Shown one piece after another: positions 35,049 to 44,665 of a stretch of DNA of 64,000 nt (the stretch's first letter is position 1; the number at the start of each line of letters is the position of its first letter). Source of the stretch: CAWKEY01 sp963848675 (GTDB lineage Bacteria; Pseudomonadota; Gammaproteobacteria; Methylococcales; Methylomonadaceae); assembly GCA_963848675.1 (NCBI GenBank), contig CAWKEY010000052.1:1-64000 (forward strand), written 5' to 3'. Below the pieces are notes generated by a model. It made no database searches. It was not told the origin of the DNA and was given only the letters and a program-made list of their open reading frames with translations. Both the position numbers and the translations under genes were made by a program.

Positions 35049-38000
35049 CAGTTTGTTTCCTTTTCAAAAAACGCCCAGGCGATGCGATAGTCTTCTTCGC
35101 GGTTGGGTTTGAAGAAGGGGGCGGTGTAGGTGATAGTGCGTTCGGCAGGGCCGCCGGGGAGAGTGTCGTCCAGGAAGGTTTTGCTGACTTGGCCGGATTC
35201 TAGACCAGCGATGTCTTCCCAACCGAGGGCGATGTCTTGTTCGTTGCGGTCTGTGCTTTGGATGCCGTAACGGATGCCTTCGTTGAGATCGGATTTACGG
35301 GCTTTGCGCGGCAGGCCGACGCCGACCAGACCTTTGCTGGGGGTGAAGACGATGCGGCCATTTTGGTCGTACCTGGTTTCAGACTCAGTTTGTCTCATAA
35401 CGGGGAATTGAACATGGTAGATAGTTAGTAGTTCCTCCAAAGTGAGGCCTAACATTTGAGCTATCAATACATCAATTTCTAATAATGCCTGTCTTCGTTC
35501 AAAGTCTGTTCTTAGTGCACAATCGTAAGACCACTCCTTTTTTTGAAATGGTTTTCCAGGCAATAGCTTAGATTTTGATGACCATTCATCGACTGGATTA
35601 AATATATGTAACTGTGAATTCCAAATCTCCGCGAAGGCGTCAGTTAGGCAAACAAGAAGCAGAAATCGGTGTATTGCTGATGACCGAAGATGTTCTGGCC
35701 ACCGAAGGCTTTTTGCTAGACTACGAAAAGTTGGGAAACCGGCTGTTTTTGCAAAAAAATGATAAGGCAAACTTACACTGCAGGCACTAAAAGTAATTAA
35801 CAGGTTTTCATCTTTAAATACAACAGATATAAGCGTCTGAATATGAGATGTATATTTAGGTATTAAAGTACCTATAAACCCCCTTTCCATTGAGGAGCTT
35901 ATTTGATATTTTGTTATAAACCTATAATAGTTTGTTGATGCGTTTTCGCACCAAGGAACATTTTGAATAAAGGTATCTATAATTCTGTTCTTAAAAATAA
36001 ATTTTGTTCTCGGAATAAAATCCTTATTAATTAGGGTCAAATCTACGACGTCAAACGCCATTTTTGAACCGCCATCAGAACGTGATACTTGATAGAACGG
36101 GTTTGCTATTGAAATGTGAGAACCTGATAATATAACGTCACTATTTTTACTAGGTATCGAAATTGATGATTCAATTACCCCTTTTTTAGATGCATTGGTT
36201 TCGTGATACATCTCATAAAATTGGTACCTGTTTTCTATGGTGTCAAAGCACTGTTTTAAGCTAGAGAACTTATTTATTATATTTAAGAAGGGCACTATAT
36301 AAATTGCTGGCAACCTAGTAGAAAATATACTGGTAGACATATTGCCAAATAACTTTTGCAATTCCGTGAGTCTTAAATCGTCAATGCTAATAATTCTTAA
36401 TTTGTGGCCCAGTGTATTCCAGTTATCATTTTCATCCTTTAATGGTGGAACACTTTTGGTTCCATCACTTTGATAGCATTCATCGATAGTTTTTGGCAAA
36501 AACAAATAAGATATGCTATCAAAATTAACAATATCTTTACTTGGGCCACTGATGTTTATGCTGAATTTCTTATGACTATCTATTGGAAACAGGTTTTCTT
36601 CATTTATAAACTGAAAATGATATTTTAGTCTTTTGTATAAAAGTCTTCGTAAACTCTCAGCGGCTGGGTCGTCATATACGCTTTCTTCATGAATAAGGCC
36701 TGTGACTCCATTAATAGAAGATAGCTCACTACATTTAGGAATAAAACATTTATATAAATTAGATTGAACGCCCTTTAGTTCAGGATAATTTTGTATGGAA
36801 TTGAGAAAGCTTTGAGTTCCAGCGATTTCTTCTGACTCCATTCTCCACACTACTTCTAATTCAGGAACTTTATGAAAAGTCTCATCTCGCAAATCAGCCA
36901 TTTGTTTGGCACTGAAATTTTTCAACACAAAACGTGGCTCGAAATCACCTAACACCGCACCACTGTTCCATTCCACTTTCAACCAGGGAGGATTTCCCAA
37001 AAACAAATCAAAACCGCCATTGCTGGCAAAAATATCAGCAAAAGAAAGGTTCCAATGGAAGAAGCGGCGCTGCTTGGCTATTTGATCGGCTTGTTTAAGC
37101 CTGGGCGAAGCTTTGAATAATTTGTTTAAATTGACCATACCAAAGTGATTAACAAACGGTATGGTCTCCTGGCGAGGTTGCATGTCGCTAAATACATCCA
37201 GTTGTTCTCCGCTTGGACCTACCGGTATTGTGTCGCCCAATAATACAGTATCCAAATCGAACAACCATTCCTCTCTGCTGGGTAGATTATCTGCCGCATG
37301 AATGGGCCAAAACCAGAGCGCACACCAATAATCCATAACCAGTTTAAGCCGCCGGTAGGCGCTGGCGTTTTCCAGACCTTTGGCTTCCAGTTCCAGGGTT
37401 AATACCTGATCCTTGAAATTCAGCGGAGTGCGTTGTCCTGATAGTTGGTAGCCATAAATCTGATAAGGATCGGTAGTGCGTTTACGCAACTTGGCTAGCG
37501 AATCGGCGTGTTCTTGCCAGAGCTCTTCCACTTTGGAACTGAGTTTTTCCAGTCGTTCCAGTTCGGTTTTATTGAAAGGTTGGGTGAAGGCCTTGCGCCA
37601 TGTATTGATGGCTTTAATGTGATCGTGATAAAGCGCTTTGACTTCCTTATCGCTGTAATGGGCCATACCACTGTCGGGCAATAGAAAATGCCAGATTTGG
37701 TTGGTCTGACGGGGCACAGCTATCGGCACAGCTTTGGGTGCTTGATTGAGCCAGGAAGCGTCATCATGGGCTTTTCGATTGAGCTGATCTAGAGTGAAGG
37801 CTTCGCGGCGGGCGCCGATCAAGGAGTTGCCGCAATAGAGTTGCAACCCAAACCAGGGCACGAAACGGTCTTTGGACAGGGCATTGAGCCATAGCGAGAT
37901 TGCGGCCAGCTCGACAGCGACCGGGTTGAGGTCGATACCGAACACGCAGTTGTCGGCAAGATACATTTTGACCTGTTGCAGCTTGTCTTTGTATTCGTGC

Positions 38001-39928
38001 TGCGGGATACGCTCGTCAAGCGCTGACTGCATCATTTCCAGGTATTTCTCGGCAAGTTGGTTGATGGCTTCATTTAAGAATGCCGCCGAACCCATGGCCG
38101 GTTCGCAGATTTTCAGGGTAAGTATCTTTTCAGCGCGGGCACGGTCATTGGGGAGCGGGTCGAGTTGTTCCTTGAACAGCTCTTTAAGTGCATATTTGAC
38201 CAAACTACGCGTCAGCACCTCCGGAGTGTAATAAGAGGCTGATTTCTGCCGATCGCGGCCGGCGAGTCGATAAATAAAGCTGCCTTTTTTGTGCAGGCGC
38301 AGGATTTTTTCGCCACGCTCGTTTTTGTCATAAACCCGTTCGTTGTCGCCATAGTCATCAATCGCTTCACGGCTGACGAAATAACCGGTATCCAGAGCGT
38401 CCGGATCGGTATCGGCTTTTTTGACTTCGTATAAATCGTCCTGAGCGAAAAATCCGCGATAGGACAGCAGCGCCTCGTAAACTGCGCCCAATTGATTGAT
38501 GCCAAGCTGGGCGTAGGAAATTCGACCGCGTCTGCGTTTACCTTTGGCTGGGCGTGTGAGCGACATCAATTGAATGATGCGTTGCAGAATGTAATTGGGA
38601 AAAATGATCTTGTCTAATAATGCGGTTCGGCTAGCATCGAACAAGTGCGATTTGAGCGCTGCCAGTTCAAAGGCGTCGCGACCGGTTTGCGATGAGCCAA
38701 AGACGTTGCCAGTGTGTGACTTTTCATCGGCGGTACCTTCACCGACCAGTCGGAACAACATCTGGATAGAGTGATGCAAATAGTGGCCATTGCGTTCCGC
38801 TTCGCTGGTCAAGGGAATAAGTTCCAAATCGCGCAAGGCTTCCAGCGAATAGCCTTTCAGGTACACTTCAACCGGTTTGTTATTTTCATCAGCCGGGATG
38901 TAACCCAATTCAGGCCGGGCTTCAATATAAAATAAAAACAGTAGCCGATACATGTAACGCAGACATTGCAAGGACAATTCGGCGGGATCAAGCGCGTCTT
39001 TACCAGTATAGATGCCTTCTTTTTTAGCACGGGCTTGTTCTATCAGCTGTTGGGCGGCTTCGTTGCCTAGCAGCTCGATGCATTCACGCAAGGCGTATTT
39101 CAAGTCTTCCGAGACACCATAAGCATGTTTGTGTGCGTTTTCGTCCAAGGTATCGAGCAAACTTTGGCCTTGGGCGTCGAGTAGTGATTCTTTATGCAGC
39201 AGTACGCAAACTGCTTTTAGGGTCTCGGTCTCGCGGCGGCTGAACAGTTCTTTCCAATCAAAACGCAGCAGGCGATGTTGGGCAAACTTGCCTCGATCCA
39301 GGAGCAGCCATTGAAACGGACTGACCAGCAACACCCAGCGTGGCGGACGTGGTTGGGTGAATACGAAAGTAGATAACAACTTTTGCCAATCCGGCGCATC
39401 GGCAGCGGTTAAGGATTTGGCAACTGGTGTAGCACTCAGGCTGTTCAGTTGCGCCAGATGCAAATGAAAGCTCATCGGGTCAGCGTCGAATTCATCGCCT
39501 TCATCGAGGGCTTGGGCTTCGAGTATCCACAAAAGGGGTTCATCTTGCGGCGTGCGCAATTCGCCGAGCAACGGAAGTTCAATGTCATCATTGCCGCTGA
39601 GCGGTTGTCGGGCGGCGTGGTAAGGCAAATCGAAGTTTTGCAGCAATTGCCGAATCAAATCGCGGCCTTTTTTGAGCCGTTCCGCAGGTGGTTGCGGGCG
39701 TTGGATGCTATCCAGTTGATTAAGTGCTTCACGCCATTGGCTGCTCAGCCGGTTGTAAGGGGCACGGTAATGGGGCTCTTTCTGATTTTTCGTGCGGGCG
39801 GATTCCCGTGATTCAGTTTCCTGATTGGCCCAGGTTTCCAAAACACCGCGTACATCACCAGTGAAAATTTCTGACAAGTAATGCTGGCTGTAGAACTCGT
39901 TTTCGTTGGTAATGCCGATCCAGTTCAA
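35048..39928 (-). CDS. Giant N6-adenine DNA methylase (DrmMI/PglX-like, Eco57I type)
   Basis: 1626 residues from a TTG start with a GGAAG ribosome site; no in-frame ATG is better placed. The first 550 residues are helical. The methylase core starts with SASYYTPEVLTRSLVKYAL (about 560), motif I KICEPAMGSAAFLNEAI (about 606), GIDLNPVAVELA (about 668) and the catalytic NPPW motif FDLFLGNPPWLKV (about 975). Beyond it, about residues 1010-1480, is the presumed target-recognition part; its DNA is visibly AT-richer than the rest of the gene and uses ATA and AGT-type codons more freely. The last 150 residues return to the usual composition. Probably marks host DNA so that the operon's nucleases and helicases spare it. 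Confidence 0.88.
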   Translation of the reverse strand: MNWIGITNENEFYSQHYLSEIFTGDVRGVLETWANQETESRESARTKNQKEPHYRAPYNRLSSQWREALNQLDSIQRPQPPAERLKKGRDLIRQLLQNFDLPYHAARQPLSGNDDIELPLLGELRTPQDEPLLWILEAQALDEGDEFDADPMSFHLHLAQLNSLSATPVAKSLTAADAPDWQKLLSTFVFTQPRPPRWVLLVSPFQWLLLDRGKFAQHRLLRFDWKELFSRRETETLKAVCVLLHKESLLDAQGQSLLDTLDENAHKHAYGVSEDLKYALRECIELLGNEAAQQLIEQARAKKEGIYTGKDALDPAELSLQCLRYMYRLLFLFYIEARPELGYIPADENNKPVEVYLKGYSLEALRDLELIPLTSEAERNGHYLHHSIQMLFRLVGEGTADEKSHTGNVFGSSQTGRDAFELAALKSHLFDASRTALLDKIIFPNYILQRIIQLMSLTRPAKGKRRRGRISYAQLGINQLGAVYEALLSYRGFFAQDDLYEVKKADTDPDALDTGYFVSREAIDDYGDNERVYDKNERGEKILRLHKKGSFIYRLAGRDRQKSASYYTPEVLTRSLVKYALKELFKEQLDPLPNDRARAEKILTLKICEPAMGSAAFLNEAINQLAEKYLEMMQSALDERIPQHEYKDKLQQVKMYLADNCVFGIDLNPVAVELAAISLWLNALSKDRFVPWFGLQLYCGNSLIGARREAFTLDQLNRKAHDDASWLNQAPKAVPIAVPRQTNQIWHFLLPDSGMAHYSDKEVKALYHDHIKAINTWRKAFTQPFNKTELERLEKLSSKVEELWQEHADSLAKLRKRTTDPYQIYGYQLSGQRTPLNFKDQVLTLELEAKGLENASAYRRLKLVMDYWCALWFWPIHAADNLPSREEWLFDLDTVLLGDTIPVGPSGEQLDVFSDMQPRQETIPFVNHFGMVNLNKLFKASPRLKQADQIAKQRRFFHWNLSFADIFASNGGFDLFLGNPPWLKVEWNSGAVLGDFEPRFVLKNFSAKQMADLRDETFHKVPELEVVWRMESEEIAGTQSFLNSIQNYPELKGVQSNLYKCFIPKCSELSSINGVTGLIHEESVYDDPAAESLRRLLYKRLKYHFQFINEENLFPIDSHKKFSINISGPSKDIVNFDSISYLFLPKTIDECYQSDGTKSVPPLKDENDNWNTLGHKLRIISIDDLRLTELQKLFGNMSTSIFSTRLPAIYIVPFLNIINKFSSLKQCFDTIENRYQFYEMYHETNASKKGVIESSISIPSKNSDVILSGSHISIANPFYQVSRSDGGSKMAFDVVDLTLINKDFIPRTKFIFKNRIIDTFIQNVPWCENASTNYYRFITKYQISSSMERGFIGTLIPKYTSHIQTLISVVFKDENLLITFSACSVSLPYHFFAKTAGFPTFRSLAKSLRWPEHLRSSAIHRFLLLVCLTDAFAEIWNSQLHIFNPVDEWSSKSKLLPGKPFQKKEWSYDCALRTDFERRQALLEIDVLIAQMLGLTLEELLTIYHVQFPVMRQTESETRYDQNGRIVFTPSKGLVGVGLPRKARKSDLNEGIRYGIQSTDRNEQDIALGWEDIAGLESGQVSKTFLDDTLPGGPAERTITYTAPFFKPNREEDYRIAWAFFEKETN

Positions 39929-39947
39929 GGTGTTACTTCCATTTTGA

Positions 39948-42824
39948 TTAGGCGGGCTGGCCAGTAAACACGGCAGCTACTTGGATAAAAGGTTCTTCTT
40001 CGGTGGTTTGGGTGTTTTGCAACCAATCCAGGTGATCTTGAAAGACCCGTTCGATATGCGAGAGTCGATCATCACGGCGGTATTTTTTAATCGCCTCGGG
40101 CTGATTGCCGCCAAAATCGATTTCGAGTTGTTTAACGTGGCGATCTTTTAAGGCATTGACGTGATTGCGTTGTGTTAAGAGGCGTTCGCTCAGCTTGGAT
40201 TGTTTGGTTAATCTCAATTTCTGCAAGGCCTGTTTGGCAGGTGGAATAGCTAAATGAAGCAATTTTTGCAATGACTCCGTGTCGCCACCTTCGCCACGGT
40301 TAGGCAATTTGCCGGGCTGAAGTTGAAGTTGATCCAAAACGGCTTCAAGTGATTTGATACCGATGAAGGTTTGATCATTAAACTCAATAGCTAGCCAGTC
40401 ATGAACCAGTACGTGACCGCGTTTATTTGGGAAGCCGCCGTAGATCAAGACGATGTGTTGCTGCGGCGATAAGCTATTTAAGCGCAGAACGGGAGCCGTG
40501 TGCCGACCAAAAGCATTTAACGCTCTATCGGCTAGCCATTCCATGATGGGATGCTGTTCCCATAGATATTGAATATCGGGCCAGGGGCTATCCTCTTCAC
40601 GGCAGCGTTTGAGTTCATCAAAAATACGCTGTTTGTTGCTCGACATAATGAAACGGTCATTGTTGGGCCGCACTTCACTGGGCAGATAGCGTAGTCTTTG
40701 CACCAAATCCTCCGGGGCAGTAATGCGCAATAAATCACCCTCAATCTCCGCTTGTAAATTGACACCATTCCCATGCAGCCAACGCAGGGCTTGGTCCGCA
40801 TATTGAATATCCTGCTCAAAAAGGCGCGGACTTTGTTTTAGGACCTGATCAAAATCGCTACTGGGAGGCGTATCGGGAGTGAAATGCGCCAGAAGATCAC
40901 TGGTTGACTCGGTGTTGTTCAGTAGGTCGGCGAAAATGTCGGAGATATCGTCATCGTCTTTTTTATCTTGCTCGATGACCGCAGCAGTTAAGGCTTCTTC
41001 TTCCTCAGGGTTGAATTTACCCATGAATTCCGAAGGATCGCCGATATTCTTGCCTGCCTGACTGTCTTTCTCGATCAAAATATTCAGAACACGCAAATCG
41101 CCTCTTACCCGCGCATTGTCGGATTCGGTTAACAGGTAACGAATTTGCGGTTGACGTTGTTGCCCATAACGATCAATCCGGCCATTACGTTGCTGAAAGA
41201 CCATCAGTGACCAGGGAATATCAAAATGGATCATTCGATGTGAAAGATGATGCAGGTTGATACCTTCCGAAGCGACATCAGAACACAGCAGCATGCGCAC
41301 CGGACTATCGAGTTTGTTGAATTGTTCGACGGCCTCCATTAAGTCTTTATCACGCATATCGCCCCGCAGCAAGGATACTTGTTGGGATTTTACGCCTAAA
41401 TCGTCGGGTAAGTTTTTTTGGAGAAAATCGAGCGTAACGAGGCTTTCCGTGAAGATGACCAGACGATCATCCGCGTGTTTGGGACTCCAGCCTAAACTGG
41501 ACGATCCGTCTGTTTTAAGGAGTTGTATTAGGCGTTGGTATTTGCTGAATTGGTTGGGTTTAATTGCTTGAATCGCTAAGCGCAAGCCTTCAAGTGTGCT
41601 GATGTCGGCCTGTATGTCGTCGTTTGTTGTTCTGGTTTTGAGTCGTTTCAGGCGGTTTTCAATGGTTGACAAACAAGCAGCAGGACTGGAAAATAAGGTT
41701 TTTTCTAATACGGTTCGAAAGAGTTGTCCTGCGCCTGGACCATCCAGGGTATGAAATTTGGCGGTGCTGAGTTGGTCGTAGGCGATTTCTTCGACGTCGC
41801 TGGCTTGGGTGCGGACGGTATCGATTTCGCGTTCCGGGAAATTTTGCTTGAGTTGCTCTCTCACGTCTTTTTTGAAACGACGAATAACCAGGCCTTTGTC
41901 ACGAAAATCCTCTTGCGAATAATCTTTGGGGTTGGCGATTGCCGTAGGGTCGAGCATGTTCATCAGGCTGGCAAAGCTGGTGGCCTTACCGTCATGCGGT
42001 GTAGCAGACAACATAATCAGCGTATCGGAACGGGTGGCCAGCAATTTTGCCAGCTTGGCCCGTTGGGAATTGGCGTTTCGCTCGGCGACATTGTGCGCTT
42101 CATCAATGATGATGATGTCCCAATATGCTTTTTCCAGATGATGCCGATATTCGATATCTTGCTTTAGGGTATCAATGGATATGATGGAGCGGTCGAAGTA
42201 ATGAAACGGATTGTGATTGGCAGGAATGCGATTGCGCACACGCTGTAAACCGACAGAGTCGAGCCTGACCAAGGGAATGGAAAAGCGATTCCAAAATTCT
42301 TGCTGGAATTGGGCAAGCATGGATTTTACCGCCAATACCAGAATGCGTTTGCCACGGCCGCGCGCAATCAATTCGCTGACCAAAATCCCAGCTTCAAGTG
42401 TTTTACCCAGGCCTACTGAATCGGCAATCAAAATACGTTGGCGGGGTTGACTTAAGGCTTGTATGGCCGGATCAAGCTGAAAGGGTAATTGATCCATAGC
42501 CGCGCGTTGCGCGATATGAATAAATTCATCGGTTGGCGGCGTTTTGCGAAGCAGGGTATCTAAGTACAGGAGGCTAGCCCGAAAGTTAGGCGTCAGATCG
42601 TCAACCAATTGTGTGGTTTCTGGATCGAGAATACGAACCCCGGCCCCCCTCCGTTCTTCTTGTATGGTCAAAAACAGGCTTTCTCTTCCACGAACAATTT
42701 CTGATAGTCCTTCGCAGGTCAGCAGGTAGCCGCCATCAGACGAATGATCGACTCTTTTGATAAGCCATTCAGCGTCACGAGCTTCAATGCGCAGGCCGGA
42801 TGCAAATTGCTGATGAGTGCTCAA
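39948..42824 (-). CDS. SNF2/RapA-type helicase, DrmD-like
   Basis: 958 residues from a TTG start (TTGAGCACTCATC); the only nearby ATG is out of frame. SF2 motifs in order: LIADSVGLGKTLEAGIL (about 132), IIIIDEAHNVA (about 238), MLSATPHDGKA (about 272), VIFTESLVTLDFLQ, SEGINLHHLSHRMIHFDIPW and QQRNGRIDRYGQ (about 543-554). The C-terminal 350 residues are helical with charged repeats. This is the class-1 DISARM DrmD type of Snf2 ATPase. First gene of the leftward operon, 19 bases ahead of the methylase gene. It probably translocates on incoming DNA and communicates with the methylase. Confidence 0.87.
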   Translation of the reverse strand: MSTHQQFASGLRIEARDAEWLIKRVDHSSDGGYLLTCEGLSEIVRGRESLFLTIQEERRGAGVRILDPETTQLVDDLTPNFRASLLYLDTLLRKTPPTDEFIHIAQRAAMDQLPFQLDPAIQALSQPRQRILIADSVGLGKTLEAGILVSELIARGRGKRILVLAVKSMLAQFQQEFWNRFSIPLVRLDSVGLQRVRNRIPANHNPFHYFDRSIISIDTLKQDIEYRHHLEKAYWDIIIIDEAHNVAERNANSQRAKLAKLLATRSDTLIMLSATPHDGKATSFASLMNMLDPTAIANPKDYSQEDFRDKGLVIRRFKKDVREQLKQNFPEREIDTVRTQASDVEEIAYDQLSTAKFHTLDGPGAGQLFRTVLEKTLFSSPAACLSTIENRLKRLKTRTTNDDIQADISTLEGLRLAIQAIKPNQFSKYQRLIQLLKTDGSSSLGWSPKHADDRLVIFTESLVTLDFLQKNLPDDLGVKSQQVSLLRGDMRDKDLMEAVEQFNKLDSPVRMLLCSDVASEGINLHHLSHRMIHFDIPWSLMVFQQRNGRIDRYGQQRQPQIRYLLTESDNARVRGDLRVLNILIEKDSQAGKNIGDPSEFMGKFNPEEEEALTAAVIEQDKKDDDDISDIFADLLNNTESTSDLLAHFTPDTPPSSDFDQVLKQSPRLFEQDIQYADQALRWLHGNGVNLQAEIEGDLLRITAPEDLVQRLRYLPSEVRPNNDRFIMSSNKQRIFDELKRCREEDSPWPDIQYLWEQHPIMEWLADRALNAFGRHTAPVLRLNSLSPQQHIVLIYGGFPNKRGHVLVHDWLAIEFNDQTFIGIKSLEAVLDQLQLQPGKLPNRGEGGDTESLQKLLHLAIPPAKQALQKLRLTKQSKLSERLLTQRNHVNALKDRHVKQLEIDFGGNQPEAIKKYRRDDRLSHIERVFQDHLDWLQNTQTTEEEPFIQVAAVFTGQPA

Positions 42825-42873
42825 TTGGCATATCCCTATTATTAGTAAAGCGGGTTATTGGCAATCTTTACGA

Positions 42874-42879
42874 ATTATA
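42874..42879 (-). promoter_or_regulatory. Candidate -10 box of the defence operon
   Basis: On the minus strand a perfect TATAAT lies 50 bases before the TTG start of the SNF2 helicase gene. No good -35 box is present at 17 bases, so the promoter may need an activator. A second AT-rich candidate (TAATAAT with a TTGCCA at a short 14-base spacing) lies nearer the start. Confidence 0.35.
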
Positions 42880-42880
42880 G

Positions 42881-43264
42881 AGGATGATGGGGGCTGTTGC
42901 GTTATTTTCTTTCGAGCTCGGTTTGGTTATCACTTGCCAGCGCCCGTTTCATCTCGGCCTCCAGTCAGCCAACATTCTCCATGGACAGGGTGATGTTTTC
43001 ACGCACCGCCAGTCCAAGTTTGGTCGCCAGGTAGGGCTTGGCCTTTGTAAATATTTGCGACTGAACCACCCTATCGAACTGCGATTCGGCAATGAAATTA
43101 GAGATACCGACACGCGCATTAAAAGTTCGATCAGTATTAGCCCTAGAGCCCGTTTTGGTGGTTATTTCAATGAAGTCATTAATGCAAAACCTGGTGATAT
43201 GCTGCGGATTATCAAAGTTGTTAACGACAATTCATTACCTTTTTGGATAGTGTGGCTTATTATT
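42881..43264. other. Spacer between operon and integrase, no supportable gene
   Basis: A 133-codon frame is open on the plus strand, and on the minus strand a frame reads FNARVGISNFIAESQFDRVV and later ENITLSMENVG before a stop. Neither has a ribosome site or a recognisable family. It may be a decayed gene. Its minus-strand product looks the more natural of the two. Confidence 0.3.
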
Positions 43265-44446
43265 TTAAAACACAAACTCAATTAGTGAATTTTCCCACGT
43301 CAAAATTGCGTTTCGTTTCTCAATAAGGTAGTCGTAACGGTCATAGTGGGTAGAGCTAACATCAGTCAGCGCATGATTTTGAATCCTATCTCTTATTGAC
43401 TTCTCTATACCTATTTCCCCCATTCTAGTCTTTACAGTTCTGCGTAAATCTCTGGGAATGAATCTATCAATGCAAGTAATCTTCGAAATAGCATGACCTA
43501 ATGACGTTTCATTAATCGGTTTATCGTCTCTGTAACGGGCAGGAAACAAAAAAGGTGAGTTACGGGTGTAAGGCCATAACTCATCAAATAACTGCTTTGC
43601 CATTGGTGTTATAGGCAATAGCAACCACTTCTTGTTTTTTGTTCTGGATGGGGGCAATGCCCAGACCATAGAGTTAAAATCCAGCTCTTCTTTGGTTGCT
43701 TCGATAACCTCGCTTGAACGCCCACCATATAATAAGAGTAGTTTAACAGCTATCAAAAATCGTGGGCTTAACGTGGTGTCATTCCACAATAGTTTTATCT
43801 CTGCAAATGACAGAGCCCTATCGCCTATTGATTCAGCAGCATGGTTTTTTGGCACAGCATCAACCGGGTTAGTTGAAAGATTAAACGTAAACTTGTTACC
43901 CATCATCTTAGGGTCGTGGTCGTGATGGATGCCCAGCACAAACATCCGGTGAAGATATGACCGGACACGGTTTGCTTCAACCTCAGAACCACGCTCGATG
44001 ATCGTATGCAGAATATTTCTGATATGTATAGGGGTTATGGTGTTGGCTGGCAACTCAAACAGGTTTGCACAATCTTTGGTTACCCTGTACCTAACTTCTT
44101 CACTGGTTTTCTTACCTGATGACTCCATGTTTTTAATGTAGTTATCCAGCAAGTCTTTTACTGAACCAAAGGCCACTACTTTCACGGCAGCTTGTGGATC
44201 AATACCCTTGTCGATCATTAGGCGCGTTTCCCTGCATCGTTCTCTTGCATCGGCTAAACTCACAGACGGGTATCTCCCAAGGTTGTAAAAGCGCCTTTTA
44301 CCATCAAAAGCGTATTGCATGAAAAAAGAAACTGCACCAGCAGCAGTTATTTTTATACCAAAGCCTTTATCGGTTCCTTTCTCAAAAATTCTATAGTCTG
44401 CTAATTTAGGCTTTATGCCTTGAAGGTATTTGTCGGTAAATCTCAC
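43265..44446 (-). CDS. int: Tyrosine integrase of the element (P4-type, DUF4102 arm domain)
   Basis: 393 residues. The N-terminal arm-binding domain is recognised from FGIKITAAGAVSFFMQYAFDGKRRFYNLGRYPSVSLADAR, cut here into its two halves: GIKITAAGAVSFFMQYAF and YNLGRYPSVSLADARER. The catalytic domain has the first arginine in YGGRSSEVIEA (about 250), a lysine in SRTKNKKW, the second arginine in PRDLRRTVKTRM (about 340), where the usual histidine before DLRR is arginine, and the C-terminal H...Y in NHALTDVSSTHYDRYD (tyrosine about 372). It inserts and, with an excision factor, removes the element. It lies 145 bases from the att site and is the last gene of the element. Confidence 0.95.
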   Translation of the reverse strand: MRFTDKYLQGIKPKLADYRIFEKGTDKGFGIKITAAGAVSFFMQYAFDGKRRFYNLGRYPSVSLADARERCRETRLMIDKGIDPQAAVKVVAFGSVKDLLDNYIKNMESSGKKTSEEVRYRVTKDCANLFELPANTITPIHIRNILHTIIERGSEVEANRVRSYLHRMFVLGIHHDHDPKMMGNKFTFNLSTNPVDAVPKNHAAESIGDRALSFAEIKLLWNDTTLSPRFLIAVKLLLLYGGRSSEVIEATKEELDFNSMVWALPPSRTKNKKWLLLPITPMAKQLFDELWPYTRNSPFLFPARYRDDKPINETSLGHAISKITCIDRFIPRDLRRTVKTRMGEIGIEKSIRDRIQNHALTDVSSTHYDRYDYLIEKRNAILTWENSLIEFVF

Positions 44447-44470
44447 GGTGCTTTTACGGTGCTTTTGGTC

Positions 44471-44570
44471 AGTAAACTAAAGAATATATCAGTAAACAAA
44501 AATAAACAAAAAATAATAATTACATTAATAAAAACAAGTGCATATAAACACATGTAAACACAGATAAACG
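44471..44570. repeat. Direct TAAAC repeats between integrase and att (arm-type sites?)
   Basis: TAAAC occurs at about 44473, 44493, 44503, 44545, 44555 and 44564, several of them ten bases apart, in a very AT-rich stretch between int and att. Repeats at helical spacing beside att are the usual layout of integrase arm or excisionase sites. Binding is inferred. A tandem ACGGTGCTTTT repeat lies just before them at the int start. Confidence 0.55.
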
Positions 44571-44591
44571 CCAATAACCACTAAAGAATCC

Positions 44592-44638
44592 GACTCTTAA
44601 TCCATCGGTCCGGGGTTCGAGCCCCCGACACCCCACCA
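44592..44638 (+). other. Attachment site: 3' half of a tRNA-Lys(CUU)-like gene
   Basis: The 47 bases fold as the 3' part of a tRNA: anticodon loop CTCTTAA (anticodon CUU), 3' anticodon strand TCCAT, T-stem CGGGG with loop TTCGAGC and CCCCG, acceptor strand ACACCCC, discriminator A and CCA. The 5' partner of the anticodon stem would be ATGGA, but here it is TCCGA, so the tRNA is cut at the anticodon. This is what an integrase target leaves at the end away from the intact tRNA gene. The intact tRNA is predicted at the other end of the element, left of this window. Confidence 0.85.
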
Positions 44639-44665
44639 TTAAATCAAAGGCTTAGATGACTTTCA

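Noticed and set aside
35048..39928. BREX system based on a PglX-like methylase
   Set aside because: No PglZ, BrxC or Lon-like gene is present; only the methylase type is shared.
42884..43285. 133-codon plus-strand frame between the operon and the integrase
   Set aside because: It has no ribosome site, runs into the integrase gene and its product shows no family pattern; the minus strand over the same bases looks more natural but is broken by a stop.
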